In this document: positions 14,497-23,381 of the stretch, in pieces | How the letters are laid out: every line of letters starts with the position of its first letter | How positions within the stretch are numbered: the first letter of the stretch is position 1 | Assembly: GCA_900546885.1 (NCBI GenBank) | Contig: UREN01000016.1 | Span: 1 to 38,870 of the forward strand | Direction: 5' to 3' | DNA: 38,870 bases | Origin: an uncultured Oscillospiraceae bacterium | GTDB taxonomy: Bacteria > Bacillota > Clostridia > Oscillospirales > Ruminococcaceae | The notes under the pieces: generated by a model | Told to the model about the DNA's origin: nothing | The model's database searches: none | Seen by the model: the letters and a program-made list of their open reading frames with translations, nothing else | Translations under genes and position numbers: made by a program

Positions 14497-14724
14497 ATGC
14501 CGCTGCAAAACCGGGTGAAAGAGCTGCGGGCCCGCCTTGGCGTGAACCAGCAGGAATTGGGCAGCCTGGTGGGTGCTTCGCGCCAGACGGTAAGCCTGAT
14601 TGAGCGGGGCGATTATCACCCGTCTGTGCTGCTGGCCCTGCGCATTGCAAAAGTATTCGGGGTTCCGCTGGAAGAAGTATTTTTTATCACAGGGGAGGAA
14701 GATGGCAATGAAACAGAAACATGA
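14497..14724 (+). CDS. XRE-family HTH repressor (YvaO/YgzD-like)
   Basis: This 75-residue protein is a single Cro/C1 domain: NRVKELRARLGVNQQELGSLV, recognition helix ASRQTVSLIERGDYHPS, then LLALRIAKVFGVPLEEVFF, the usual composition of small clostridial regulators placed before DUF3169 membrane-protein genes. The ATG at 14497 follows AAGGGGG. It overlaps the next gene by about 17 bases. The promoter upstream has two inverted-repeat operators with TTGACAA half-sites, the natural target for this protein, so I infer negative autoregulation. Confidence 0.9.
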   Translation: MPLQNRVKELRARLGVNQQELGSLVGASRQTVSLIERGDYHPSVLLALRIAKVFGVPLEEVFFITGEEDGNETET

Positions 14725-15436
14725 GCGCAAGGTGACGCGTTTTTTAATTACCATGGCAGTCGCCCTGCTGGTGGGCGGCATATGCGGCTATTTAGGGGCG
14801 ATGTATGCCTCGTCTTTTTCCGGCGTGCTGGCCGGGCTGGGCACGGTGTTGGGCTATGCCGCGCCTGTGCTGGCGGCGCTTGCCGTCTGCATCGGCTGCC
14901 TGATGGCCCGGCGGGCCTACCAAAAAGCACAGCGCCTTTCGCAAAGCGGAAGCGATGAAGATGTGCTGGCCGCACTGGATACACTGGACGCATGCATCAT
15001 TGCGCTGGAAACCCAAAGCATGGTAAGCCTGTGCTTCATTCCCTTCGCAGTGGCTCTTGCGCCGCGCGCCCCGCTGGTGCCGCTTGCCAGCGCGGCGGTT
15101 CTGTTGGTAAGCCTGTTTCTTGGGGCCTTTTCCCAACGCCGTGTCATCGAGCTGGTGAAATGCCTTTGCCCGGAAAAGCGCGGTGACACCATGGATAAAA
15201 ACTTCACCCGCGAATGGTACGAAAGCTGCGACGAGGCCGAGCGCGCCCGCATTGGCTTTGCGGCATACAAAAGCTTCCTTGCCACACAGCATGGGTTTGT
15301 GGCCGCCATTGTGGTGCTCATCCTTCTCAGCATCGCCACACCGGTTGGCTGGCCTGCCTTTGCCGCAGTGGGCACGCTGTGGTTTGTGCAGAAGTTTACC
15401 TATTTTGCGCATGCCCGCCAAAGGGCGGAAAAGTGA
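14708..15436 (+). CDS. DUF3169 family membrane protein
   Basis: About 242 residues with six predicted membrane helices: near 10-32, 38-58, 98-116 and 118-140, and a C-terminal pair at about 196-213 and 215-230. The cytoplasmic loop in the middle holds the family-type segment (QSGSDEDVLAALDTLDACIIALE). DUF3169 proteins are regularly encoded with a small XRE regulator, as here; function is unknown, perhaps an envelope-stress or toxin-immunity role. I prefer ATG 14708 to 14702, since AGGGGAGG gives it better spacing. The gene overlaps the regulator and is followed by a terminator. Confidence 0.83.
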   Translation: MKQKHERKVTRFLITMAVALLVGGICGYLGAMYASSFSGVLAGLGTVLGYAAPVLAALAVCIGCLMARRAYQKAQRLSQSGSDEDVLAALDTLDACIIALETQSMVSLCFIPFAVALAPRAPLVPLASAAVLLVSLFLGAFSQRRVIELVKCLCPEKRGDTMDKNFTREWYESCDEAERARIGFAAYKSFLATQHGFVAAIVVLILLSIATPVGWPAFAAVGTLWFVQKFTYFAHARQRAEK

Positions 15437-15558
15437 CCTTGCAGCGGGTGAAGAGGCCTTGCCATCTGCCTGCCCGCAGCAAGCGCTGCCCAAAGGGGCA
15501 TAGGGCGCCTGGCATTGCCCGGCTGGGCAATGCGGCAAGCGGCCCTTTATGATGCAAG

Positions 15559-15600
15559 CAGGGGGCCCGGCGAAAAGCCGGGCCCCCTGAATTTTTATTT
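15559..15600 (+). terminator. Terminator between DUF3169 gene and uvrA2
   Basis: Perfect 13-base stem CAGGGGGCCCGGC (15559-15571) / GCCGGGCCCCCTG (15577-15589), loop GAAAA, then AATTTTTATTTT. The converging uvrA-like gene ends inside the T tract, so the hairpin may also serve the minus strand. Confidence 0.9.
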
Positions 15601-18096
15601 TGCCAAATACCTTCCCGTGATACTCTGCCCGTTTTGGGCAATTTCTTCCGGCGTGCCGGCCGCCACCACGCGGCCGCCCGCTTCGCCGCCGCCCGGGCCC
15701 ATGTCAATGATATAATCTGCACTGCGCATCACATCCAGGTCGTGTTCAATGACAATGACCGTGGCGCCATTGTCAATCAGCGTTTGGAACACGCGCACAA
15801 GCGTCTGCACATCCAGCGGGTGAAGGCCAATGGTGGGCTCGTCGAACACGAACACGGAATCTTCCTGGCCGCGGCCCATTTCGCTGGCAAGCTTCAGGCG
15901 CTGTGCCTCGCCGCCAGAGAGGCTGGGCGTTGCCTCCCCCAGTGTAAGGTAGCCAAGGCCCAGGCTTTGCAGCACGCCAAGGCGCTGGCACACAAGGCCC
16001 CAGTCTGCGCAGGCGGCCAGCGCAGTGTCAATATCCATGGCCATCACTTCGGGCAGGGAATATGCCTGCCCGCCCGGGTGCTGCGCTTTCACAAGCGCGG
16101 CATCCTTTGCATAGCGGCTGCCGCGGCATGCGGGGCAGGGAATGTCCACGTCCGGCAAAAACTGTACATCCAGGCTGATGACGCCTGTGCCGTCGCACAC
16201 CGGGCAGCGCAGCCTGCCGGTGTTGTAGGAAAAATCTCCCGCCTTAAAGCCAAGGCGTTTGGCGTCCGGCGTTTTGGCATAGAGCTTGCGCAGTTCGTCG
16301 TGCACATTGGCGTATGTGGCCACGGTAGAACGCACGTTGATGCCGATGGGCGTGGCGTCGATGAGCTTTGCCCGCGCAATGCCGGGCGCCTCGATGGAAA
16401 GGACGTGGGCCGGCAGCTTTGCCCCGGCAGCCGCGGCCTGAAGGGCGGGCACAAGGCTTTCCAGCACAAGTGTTGTTTTCCCGCTGCCAGAGACGCCTGT
16501 CACCACGGTGAGCCTGCCTTTGGGGATATCGACGCAGAGCGGTTTCACCGTGTGGATGGCCGAGGTGGAAAGACGCAGCCGCCCGGCCTGGAACAGATTT
16601 TTTGCACTGGCGCGCGGCCGCGCTGTGATGTGCCGTTTGCCCGAGAGAAACGGCCCAATCAGCGAGGCCGGGTTTTTCTCAAGCGCCCCTGGTGTGCCCT
16701 GTGCCACCACATGCCCGCCGCCCGCGCCTGCCTGCGGGCCCATTTCAATCAGCCAGTCTGCCTGGGAAAGAACCTGGGTGTCGTGGTCCACCAGCAGCAC
16801 CGAATTTCCGTCTGCCACAAGGTCCCGCATTACCCCGGCCAGGCCCTCCAGGTTCGAGGGGTGAAGCCCAATGGACGGTTCGTCCAATACATACAGCACG
16901 CCGGTGGTGCGGTTGCGCACTGCGCGGGCCAGCTGCATGCGCTGGCGCTCGCCTGTAGAGAGGGTGGCGGCTGCGCGGCTTAGCGCAAGGTAGCCAAGGC
17001 CCAGTTCTTCCAGGCGCCGCGCCGCTGTCTGAAACGATTCGCAGATGCTGTGCGCCATGGGGCGCATCTCTGCCGGCAGGCTGGCGGGCACGCCCTCCAC
17101 CCATTTGCAAAGCCGCGTCAGCGGCATGTCGCAGGCCTCGGCCAGGCTGGTGCCGCGCAGCAGCGGCGCCCGCGCTGCGTCCGACAGGCGCGTGCCGCCG
17201 CAGGCAGGGCACACGTCCTCTTTCAAAAAGCGCTCTACCCGTTTCATGCCTTTTTCGTCTTTCACCTTGGCAAGGGCATTTTCCACCGTATAGACGGCGT
17301 TGAAATAGGTAAAATTCAGCTCGGCGGCCTGGTTTGAGTTTTTGGCCTTGTAAAAGATATGCTTTTTCACGGCCGGGCCGTTGTACACAATGTCTTTTTC
17401 ACGCGCCGTCAAATCGCGAAAGGGCACGTTGGTGCGCACACCCATCTCACGGCACACATCCGTCATCAGCGACCACATCAGCGTGTTCCACGGCGCCACG
17501 GCACCTTCGTCTATGGTGAGGCTTTCATCCGGCACAAGGCTGACTCTGTCCACTGTGCGCACCACGCCTGTGCCGCTGCATGTGCGGCACGCGCCCTGGC
17601 TGTTAAAGGCAAGCTCTTCCGCCGAAGGCGGAAAAAAGTGCACCCCGCACACGGGGCACACCAGCTGCTGCCCGGCGGCAACGGCCAGCGTAGGGGCAAG
17701 CCGGTGCCCATTGGGGCAGCGGTGTGCCGCCAGACGGGAAAACATCAGCCGCAGGCTGTTCAAAAGCTCGGTGCCGGTGCCGAAGGTGCTGCGAATGCCG
17801 GGCACACCCGGCCGCTGGTGCAGTGCCAGTGCGGCGGGCACATACAGCACTTCGTCCACCTGGGCCTTTGCGGCCTGCGTCATGCGCCTGCGCGTGTAGG
17901 TGGAAAGGGCGTCCAGATACCGCCGTGACCCCTCGGCATACAGCACGCCCAGCGCCAGCGATGACTTGCCCGAGCCGGATACACCGGCAATGCCTGTAAT
18001 GCAGTTCAGCGGAATCTCAACATCTATGTTTTTCAGGTTGTGCACCCTTGCGCCCCGCACCTGTATTTTTTCAGGGGCACGCCGTTTTTCATCCAT
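15595..18096 (-). CDS. UvrA2-like ABC ATPase lacking the UvrB-binding domain
   Basis: This 833-residue UvrA-family protein has two ABC modules: Walker A GVSGSGKS (38-45) and GVSGSGKTT in the second half, signature motifs LSTGERQRMQLA and LSGGEAQRLKLA, and Walker B YVLDEPSIGLHP and FVFDEPTIGLHP. Zinc-type Cys pairs are present (CPVC with CRTC; CPAC; CPVC with CPAC). True UvrA has about 120 residues of UvrB-binding domain between the CPNH/PNGH segment and the first CPxC; here only about 20 remain. This matches the UvrA2 class (as in Deinococcus UvrA2), tied to DNA-damage or drug tolerance, not classical excision repair. Start ATG at 18096 follows GAGGTG; homology also begins here. Confidence 0.88.
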   Translation of the reverse strand: MDEKRRAPEKIQVRGARVHNLKNIDVEIPLNCITGIAGVSGSGKSSLALGVLYAEGSRRYLDALSTYTRRRMTQAAKAQVDEVLYVPAALALHQRPGVPGIRSTFGTGTELLNSLRLMFSRLAAHRCPNGHRLAPTLAVAAGQQLVCPVCGVHFFPPSAEELAFNSQGACRTCSGTGVVRTVDRVSLVPDESLTIDEGAVAPWNTLMWSLMTDVCREMGVRTNVPFRDLTAREKDIVYNGPAVKKHIFYKAKNSNQAAELNFTYFNAVYTVENALAKVKDEKGMKRVERFLKEDVCPACGGTRLSDAARAPLLRGTSLAEACDMPLTRLCKWVEGVPASLPAEMRPMAHSICESFQTAARRLEELGLGYLALSRAAATLSTGERQRMQLARAVRNRTTGVLYVLDEPSIGLHPSNLEGLAGVMRDLVADGNSVLLVDHDTQVLSQADWLIEMGPQAGAGGGHVVAQGTPGALEKNPASLIGPFLSGKRHITARPRASAKNLFQAGRLRLSTSAIHTVKPLCVDIPKGRLTVVTGVSGSGKTTLVLESLVPALQAAAAGAKLPAHVLSIEAPGIARAKLIDATPIGINVRSTVATYANVHDELRKLYAKTPDAKRLGFKAGDFSYNTGRLRCPVCDGTGVISLDVQFLPDVDIPCPACRGSRYAKDAALVKAQHPGGQAYSLPEVMAMDIDTALAACADWGLVCQRLGVLQSLGLGYLTLGEATPSLSGGEAQRLKLASEMGRGQEDSVFVFDEPTIGLHPLDVQTLVRVFQTLIDNGATVIVIEHDLDVMRSADYIIDMGPGGGEAGGRVVAAGTPEEIAQNGQSITGRYLAK

Positions 18097-18195
18097 GCCA
18101 AAACACCTCGCAACCGCCGCCCGGCGCCGCGGGCAGCAACAAAACATGCGCCGCGCTGCACAAACGTGCCAGCGTGCGGCCGGCCTATAAACAGG

Positions 18196-18229
18196 AAAAG
18201 CCGCCGCGGGCGATAACGCCCGCGGCGGC
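18196..18229 (-). terminator. Terminator of tRNA-Leu
   Basis: On the minus strand GCCGCCGCGGGCG / CGCCCGCGGCGGC (13 pairs, loop TTAT) is followed by TTTT; it starts two bases after the CCA of tRNA-Leu. Confidence 0.9.
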
Positions 18230-18230
18230 C

Positions 18231-18317
18231 TGGTGCTGCTGACCGGACTTGAACCGGTACGGTGTTGCCACCGAGGGATTTTAAGTCCCTTGCGTCTGCC
18301 GATTTCGCCACAGCAGC
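18231..18317 (-). tRNA. tRNA-Leu (TAA anticodon)
   Basis: Acceptor GCTGCTG pairs with CAGCAGC, then discriminator A and encoded CCA. The anticodon loop CTTAAAA reads TAA (Leu). It is 87 bases long because of the class II variable arm (around GGTGGCAACACC). It is a single-gene unit with its own promoter and terminator. Confidence 0.97.
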
Positions 18318-18362
18318 ACGGCATGCACAGCACTTTGCAGAACAGTGCCGTACCGATAATCC

Positions 18363-18391
18363 ATCTTACAATAAACGCCGCTGCTTGTCAA
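18363..18391 (-). promoter_or_regulatory. Promoter of tRNA-Leu
   Basis: On the minus strand TTGACA (18391-18386), 17-base spacer, TAAGAT (18368-18363). The transcript leader before the tRNA folds as GCACT/AGTGC within an ACGGCA/TGCCGT pairing (18320-18355). Confidence 0.85.
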
Positions 18392-18421
18392 CTGCACCCC
18401 CTGTGCAGGCGGCCTGTATTT

Positions 18422-18431
18422 GTGGTATAAT
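18422..18431 (+). promoter_or_regulatory. Extended -10 promoter of rluA-type gene
   Basis: TATAAT (18426-18431) preceded by TGG (18423-18425: T-G-G), an extended -10 without a recognisable -35. It diverges from the tRNA-Leu promoter and lies 93 bases before the chosen start codon. Confidence 0.6.
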
Positions 18432-18523
18432 GTCAACACCTGGAAGAAGTGGAGTGCAGGCCAAAGCGGGGGCCCGCAATGGAAAGTGCCGCGCGTTTGC
18501 CGGGTAGGAAAGGGGGCGCCCAG

Positions 18524-19471
18524 ATGCGGGAATATACGGTGGAAAAGCCGGGCGTGCGGCTGGACGCATTTTTGCACAGGGCCGAGCCATCGCTTACGGT
18601 GGGCGCCCTGCACCGGTATCTGCGGGAAAACAAAATTAAAGTGAATGGCAAAAAGCTTCCCCTTTCCGCACGCCTTGCTGCGGGTGATGTGGTGCGGCTG
18701 TATCTGCCCGGGCAACCTGCACAGGGGGAGGGCCCCGCATATCTGGCAGCAAAGCCTTATTTTACGCCTGTGTATGAAGACGCCCAGGTGCTGGTGGCGC
18801 AAAAGCCCGCGGGCCTGCTGGTGCAGGATGAGGCGGGCGCGCAGGCAGACACGCTTTTGAACCGCGCCCGGCGGTATTTGTATGAAAAAGGGGAGCTTGC
18901 GGCAAACGCCCCCTGGCTGCCACAGCTTTGCCACCGGCTGGACACCGGCACCAGCGGCCTTGTGATTCTTGCCAAAACGCCCGCCGCGCTGGCACAGATG
19001 ACGGAGCTGATTCGCACGCGCACGGTGCAAAAAGAATACCTGTGCGTCACAGTGGGGGCGCCAGCGCGGCCGCAGGCAGAGCTTCGGGGCTTCCTTGTGA
19101 AAAACGCAAAGCGGGGCACGGTGCGTGTGACGGCCACGGCCCAGCGCGGCGCGAAAGAAATTATCACGCGCTATGAAACGCTGTGCAAAAGCGGGGCACT
19201 GGCGCTGCTGCGCGTGCAGCTGGTCACCGGGCGCACGCATCAAATTCGCGCGCATCTGGCCAGCATTGGCTGCCCTGTTTTGGGCGATTCCAAATATGGC
19301 AACACCCAGGCCAACCGCGCCTGGCACTTCAAATATCAGGCGCTTTGCGCCTACAGCCTGCGCTTTCCGGTCATGGAAAAAGAAAGCCCCTGCGCAGGCC
19401 TTTCTGGAAAAACGCTGTTTGCCGAAGAGCCCTGGTATGCGGCACAGATCAAAAACGGCACCCTGGGGTAA
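18524..19471 (+). CDS. RluA-family RNA pseudouridine synthase
   Basis: This 315-residue enzyme converts uridine to pseudouridine in rRNA (RluC/RluD type). It has an N-terminal S4-like RNA-binding region (1-62, VRLDAFLHR, then YLRENKIKVNGKK) and the catalytic domain from about 80. The active-site motif is HRLDTGTSGLVILAK (catalytic D140), and the second family motif is GRTHQIRAHLASIGCPVLGDSKYG. I chose ATG 18524 because AGGAAAGGGGG lies seven bases upstream and the S4-like domain starts here; an ATG 45 bases upstream is in frame. The frameshifted M20 gene follows after 26 bases. Confidence 0.92.
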   Translation: MREYTVEKPGVRLDAFLHRAEPSLTVGALHRYLRENKIKVNGKKLPLSARLAAGDVVRLYLPGQPAQGEGPAYLAAKPYFTPVYEDAQVLVAQKPAGLLVQDEAGAQADTLLNRARRYLYEKGELAANAPWLPQLCHRLDTGTSGLVILAKTPAALAQMTELIRTRTVQKEYLCVTVGAPARPQAELRGFLVKNAKRGTVRVTATAQRGAKEIITRYETLCKSGALALLRVQLVTGRTHQIRAHLASIGCPVLGDSKYGNTQANRAWHFKYQALCAYSLRFPVMEKESPCAGLSGKTLFAEEPWYAAQIKNGTLG

Positions 19472-19497
19472 ACGGCAGGCGGAAGGAGGAAACCGAT

Positions 19498-20642
19498 ATG
19501 GCGGCACATATGAAATGGAAACAGGAACTGCAGGCATTCTGCAACGCAAACATGGCGCAGGTGCAGCGCCTTACGCACGAGCTGTGCGCCATCCCGGCGC
19601 CCACGGGCAGCGAGGGCAGGCGCGCACAGTTTTGCCTTTCTTACCTGCGCGGGCACGGCGCGCAGGCCTATCTGGATGAGGCGGCAATGTGGTGTTTCCC
19701 TATGCGTGCGAGGGCGGCGGCAAAGTAGTGGTAATGGCCGCGCATATGGACACTGTGTTTCCGGAAGAGACGCCCCTGGGCGTGCGGGAAGAGGGCGACA
19801 AGGCGTTTTGCCCCGGCATTGGGGACGACACCGCCAACCTTGCCGTGCTTTTGGTGCTGGCAGCATGGTTTGCGCAGCACACCCCGCGCACAGAACAGGG
19901 CATTGTATTCGTGTGCAATGTGTGTGAGGAAGGGCTTGGCAATTTGAAGGGCACCCGTGCGCTGATGCGCCAGTGGGCTGCGCGCACCGTGGCCTTCCTC
20001 TCGCTGGATTGCACCTGTGAAGCCGTGTTTCACCGTGCGGTGGGCTCGAAGCGGTACCGCGTCACGGCGCACACCGAGGGCGGGCACTCGTTCAGTGCGT
20101 TCGGCAACACAAATGCCATTGAGGTGATTGCCCGCCTTGTGCAGGACATCTACGCCCTGCCGGTGCCGCAGCACGCGGGCAGCACCACCACTTACAATGT
20201 GGGGCTGATTGAGGGCGGAACGTCTGTGAACGCCATTGCCCAGCAGGCAAGCTGTGTGTGCGAATTTCGCAGTGATGACGAGGCCTGCATGGCCCAGATG
20301 GAGCGCAGCTTTGAAACGCTGTTTGCCCGCGCGCGGGCGCGTTGCCTTTCGCTGGAAGTAGAACTTCTGGGCACGCGCCCGGCGGGCAAAAACGTGCCTG
20401 CCGGCGCGCAGGCCGCGCTGACGGAGGTGTGTGTGCAGGCGGTGGAACAGGCCTTTGGCACAAAGCCGCAGCTTGCCAGCGCCAGCACAGACTGCAACAT
20501 CCCTTTGTCCATGGGCATTCCGTCCGCATGCTTTGGCTGCCTTGTGGGCGGTGGGGCGCACACGCTTGAGGAATGGATTAAGCCCGCCAGCCTTGGCCCC
20601 GGCCTGATGGCGGCAGGGCTTGTACTGTGCGGGCTGCTGTAA
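19498..20642 (+). pseudogene. M20 family metallopeptidase, one-base frameshift
   Basis: A 381-residue M20 peptidase (PepT-like) is encoded in two overlapping frames. The first part (ATG 19498 after GGAGGA) runs to YLDEAAMWCFP; the rest continues from about 19685 in the other frame. Adding one G to the GG at 19683-19684 restores YLDEAGNVVFPYACEGGGK, the expected join. Zinc-site motifs are AAHMDTVFP, GIGDDTANLAV, the EE of VCEEGLGNLKG, SLDCTCE and the closing His of GGGAHTLEEW. The dimerisation-domain motif HTEGGHSFSAFGN is intact. Everything after the shift looks functional, so this is either a very recent mutation or an assembly/sequencing error in a G run. The enzyme would cleave di- or tripeptides. 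Confidence 0.85.
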
Positions 20643-20692
20643 AAACCATATGCCCGGCGCGCCGGGCCGCAGGGCAGGCACGCCGGAAAAGC

Positions 20693-21442
20693 TTATTGCT
20701 TTAAAATGCGTTTCAGGCTGGCGGCATCCAACAGGTTCACCGTTTGAAAACTGCCGCGATAGAACACGGCCCAGTTGTTAAACACACAGGGAAGCTGCTT
20801 TGCCTTTGCAAGGCTGTCCACCGGGCAGAACTGCACGGGCACATGGTTCTCTGCACAGTATTTGCGCACCATTTCGATGCTCTGCCAGGTGTAGGGGCAC
20901 TGCACGCTGTGGTAGATGGTGAGCGCCTGGCTTTCAATTTTCATGCTTCTGGCGCTTGCGGCAAAGTGCGGTGCTGTGCCGTTGAAAGAAAGTGCAAGCA
21001 GCTCATAGCCGCCCGGCGCGGTGTCCACCGTTGTAAACCCGAATTTTTTTGCAAAGGCCTGGTCCGAAAGCCAGGCCTTTTGCTTTGCCGCGCCCAGCAT
21101 GCAGACGCCGGCTTTTCCGCTTTGGCGGGCATCGGCAATGCAGCTTTCCATCAGTGCCCGGCCATAGCCCTTGCCTTTGTACGGGCCGCAGGCCCAAAGG
21201 CAGTAGAGGTAGATGAAATTTTCGCCCTCAATGGGCACCCACGCCGTTTCCAAAGGCGCATATTCTATGAACACCGTGGCTTTTTCATTCAATTTACGAA
21301 ACACATGGCCCTCTTTCAGGCGCGCTGCCAGCCACTGGCGCTTGGCCTCTACGCCGGGGTGAGGCTTTTTGGTGCGGATGATGCAGCACAAATGCTCTTG
21401 GGCAAGGTTTTCCGGCGTGAGGTTTATCAATTCTGCGCTCAT
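20693..21442 (-). CDS. GNAT acetyltransferase with YoaP-like C-terminal domain
   Basis: This 249-residue protein has a GNAT fold at about residues 40-135, including the acetyl-CoA-binding GPYKGKGYGRALMESCI. The C-terminal region (about 165-249, ALTIYHSVQCPYTWQSIEMVRKYC, then FNNWAVFYRG) is that of the YoaP family, a thioredoxin-like part with a CPYT motif in place of CxxC. Start ATG 21442 follows GGAGGG. Substrate is unknown. It has its own promoter. Confidence 0.87.
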   Translation of the reverse strand: MSAELINLTPENLAQEHLCCIIRTKKPHPGVEAKRQWLAARLKEGHVFRKLNEKATVFIEYAPLETAWVPIEGENFIYLYCLWACGPYKGKGYGRALMESCIADARQSGKAGVCMLGAAKQKAWLSDQAFAKKFGFTTVDTAPGGYELLALSFNGTAPHFAASARSMKIESQALTIYHSVQCPYTWQSIEMVRKYCAENHVPVQFCPVDSLAKAKQLPCVFNNWAVFYRGSFQTVNLLDAASLKRILKQ

Positions 21443-21482
21443 AAAATGCCCTCCGTTTTCTGCACATTGCGTGCCTGTGTAC

Positions 21483-21511
21483 AGCATAGCACACCCCGGC
21501 GCGGCCCGCAA
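21483..21511 (-). promoter_or_regulatory. Promoter of YoaP-type gene
   Basis: On the minus strand TTGCGG (21511-21506), 17-base spacer, TATGCT (21488-21483). Confidence 0.6.
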
Positions 21512-21563
21512 GAAACATGGCCCCGCCCGGGCTGGCGCCGCAGCCGGGGCAGGGCCGCATTTT

Positions 21564-23381
21564 TTACATCAGCGCAGGGGCGGGCGGAAACACACCGTCC
21601 CCGTTTTCAGGCAGGCTTTGCAGCACGGGCGCGCAGGTGCGCTCGATGCAATACCAAAGGTAATCCATGTCTTTGAACTGTTCCAGGTTCACCTGCAGCG
21701 CGCCGGGGCTTGTTTTTTCCAGCATATGCAGCGCCAGCATCAGCGGCGGCGTTTCATCCAGACGCAGCTCTACTCTGCCGTCGGGGCAGAACACCAGCTT
21801 CAAAATGCGGGAAGAACTTTCTTCCAGCAGGTGAAGTGCCAGCCGAAGCACAGGGCGGCCGTCTTCATCCTGGGTAAAGCGCGCCTGCACCGCAGTTTCA
21901 AACACATTCCCGCCTGCGTCCAGCTTCATTTCGCGGGTGCCGCCGGGCACAAACGGCACACACTGGCTTTCGCCCTGCGCCTCCCACATCAGGCAATAGC
22001 CGCCGTCTGCCTGTTCCAACCGCAGGCTTTCCACCCCTTTGGGGTAATAGTCGTTCATCACGGCCGTCACCATGGGCAGAAGGCTGGCAGAATTTTTGCC
22101 AAAGCGGTGCGTTCTGCCGCAAAGGGGCGCCAGCGCCTCTTCCGGCGCGGGCAGCAGGCGGCGCACCGCGCGCTGAAAGGCCTGGCGCAGGCGCGTGCCC
22201 AGCGGCACATCGCGCGGGAAGGGGGGCACAGGCCTGCCAAAGTGCAAATGCCCCAGCGCAAAGGCAAGGCGTGCCGCGCCGTCGCGGGGCCATTCACCGG
22301 CAGGGGGGCTGCTTTGCACAGCGCCAAACAGGGCCTCTATGGCGCGCAGCGTGCCGCTTTTGGTAAACAGGTTGCCGGCCCCGGCATTTATGGCAACCGC
22401 CATGTCCAGGCGCGGGCACAACACCACATACTGCCCAAACATCCCGTTGAACAGGTAAATGCCGCGCGCGTCGTCTGCCCAAATCTGATAGGCATAGCCC
22501 TCGCCCGTCTCGGGGCGCGCTGTCTTCTGTGCGGTGGCCTCTTGGGCCCATTCTTGGCTGAAAATGCGCACATCGCCCTGCGGGGTGTGCCACACGCCGC
22601 CGTTCAAATACACAAGGCCCAGCTTCAGCGCGTCTTCCAGGCGCACATACATGCCCCAGCCGCCCTTTTCCGTGCCAAGCGGGCAGGTTTCCCACGCCAC
22701 ATCGGCAAAGCCCAGCGGCTCGAACAGGCGCGGGCGAAGGTATTCCATCAGGCCCTCACCGGTTTTGCGCCGCACAATGGCCGCCAGCATATAGGTGTTC
22801 ATGCTGTTGTATTCCATTTTCTCGCCGGGCTCAAAGGCATAGTCTGCGTCCAGAAAAGCCTTTGCCCAGTCTGCCTCCAGCACCATGCCGTATTCCTTAA
22901 ACCCGCAGCCGCTGCTCATGGTAAGCAGATGGCGCACCGTCACCGCTTTTGCGCGGCGCGAGGTAAAAAAGCTGCACTTGTCAGCAAAGATATCTGCCAC
23001 GTGCTCGTCCAGGGAAAGTTTGCCCTCATCACGCAGCATGCCAATGGCCGTGCCCACAAAACTTTTGGCAAGGCTGTGGGTGACGTGCCAGTGCGCGAGG
23101 GAATAGGGGGCAAACTGTGCCTCGCACACCACTTTGCCGCCGCGCGCCACAAGTGCGGTGTGCGTGCCATGCTGTGGCCCGGCCAGCGCGCGCACAAACT
23201 CTTCCAGCGCCTTGGGCGGCACCCCCACTTCTGCGGGCGCCACGCGCGGCAGGGATGTGCCCGTGTGGCCCCGGGGCACCGGCTTTTGCACGCGCACCGG
23301 GTAGGGCAAAATGCCGTCCGTCTCGCGCAGAAGGAATTTTTTTACATAATTCAGCGTTTTCACGCTGTTTCGAAGCTCCAT
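21564..23381 (-). CDS. Serine hydrolase, beta-lactamase/esterase (PF00144) family
   Basis: This 605-residue protein has the class C beta-lactamase-like fold at about 48-350: nucleophile motif SLAK (S103, K106) and second motif YNS (Y191-N192-S193) in place of YAN. A GQYVV-type strand is near 315, where a KTG/HxG third motif is expected. Residues 395-605 form a C-terminal part of about 210 residues that I do not recognise; its beta-type segments (SLRLEQADGGYCLMWEAQG, AVQARFTQDEDGRP, LKLVFCPDGRVELRL) suggest a lipocalin-like or beta-sandwich module. No signal peptide is visible, so it acts in the cytoplasm. Likely an esterase or D-amino peptidase. Start follows GGGAGGTAA. Confidence 0.85.
   Translation of the reverse strand: MELRNSVKTLNYVKKFLLRETDGILPYPVRVQKPVPRGHTGTSLPRVAPAEVGVPPKALEEFVRALAGPQHGTHTALVARGGKVVCEAQFAPYSLAHWHVTHSLAKSFVGTAIGMLRDEGKLSLDEHVADIFADKCSFFTSRRAKAVTVRHLLTMSSGCGFKEYGMVLEADWAKAFLDADYAFEPGEKMEYNSMNTYMLAAIVRRKTGEGLMEYLRPRLFEPLGFADVAWETCPLGTEKGGWGMYVRLEDALKLGLVYLNGGVWHTPQGDVRIFSQEWAQEATAQKTARPETGEGYAYQIWADDARGIYLFNGMFGQYVVLCPRLDMAVAINAGAGNLFTKSGTLRAIEALFGAVQSSPPAGEWPRDGAARLAFALGHLHFGRPVPPFPRDVPLGTRLRQAFQRAVRRLLPAPEEALAPLCGRTHRFGKNSASLLPMVTAVMNDYYPKGVESLRLEQADGGYCLMWEAQGESQCVPFVPGGTREMKLDAGGNVFETAVQARFTQDEDGRPVLRLALHLLEESSSRILKLVFCPDGRVELRLDETPPLMLALHMLEKTSPGALQVNLEQFKDMDYLWYCIERTCAPVLQSLPENGDGVFPPAPALM

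Noticed and set aside
18033..18311. Minus-strand open frame across tRNA-Leu (starts MAKSADARDLKSLGG)
   Set aside because: Translation of the tRNA-Leu gene itself, a known spurious family.
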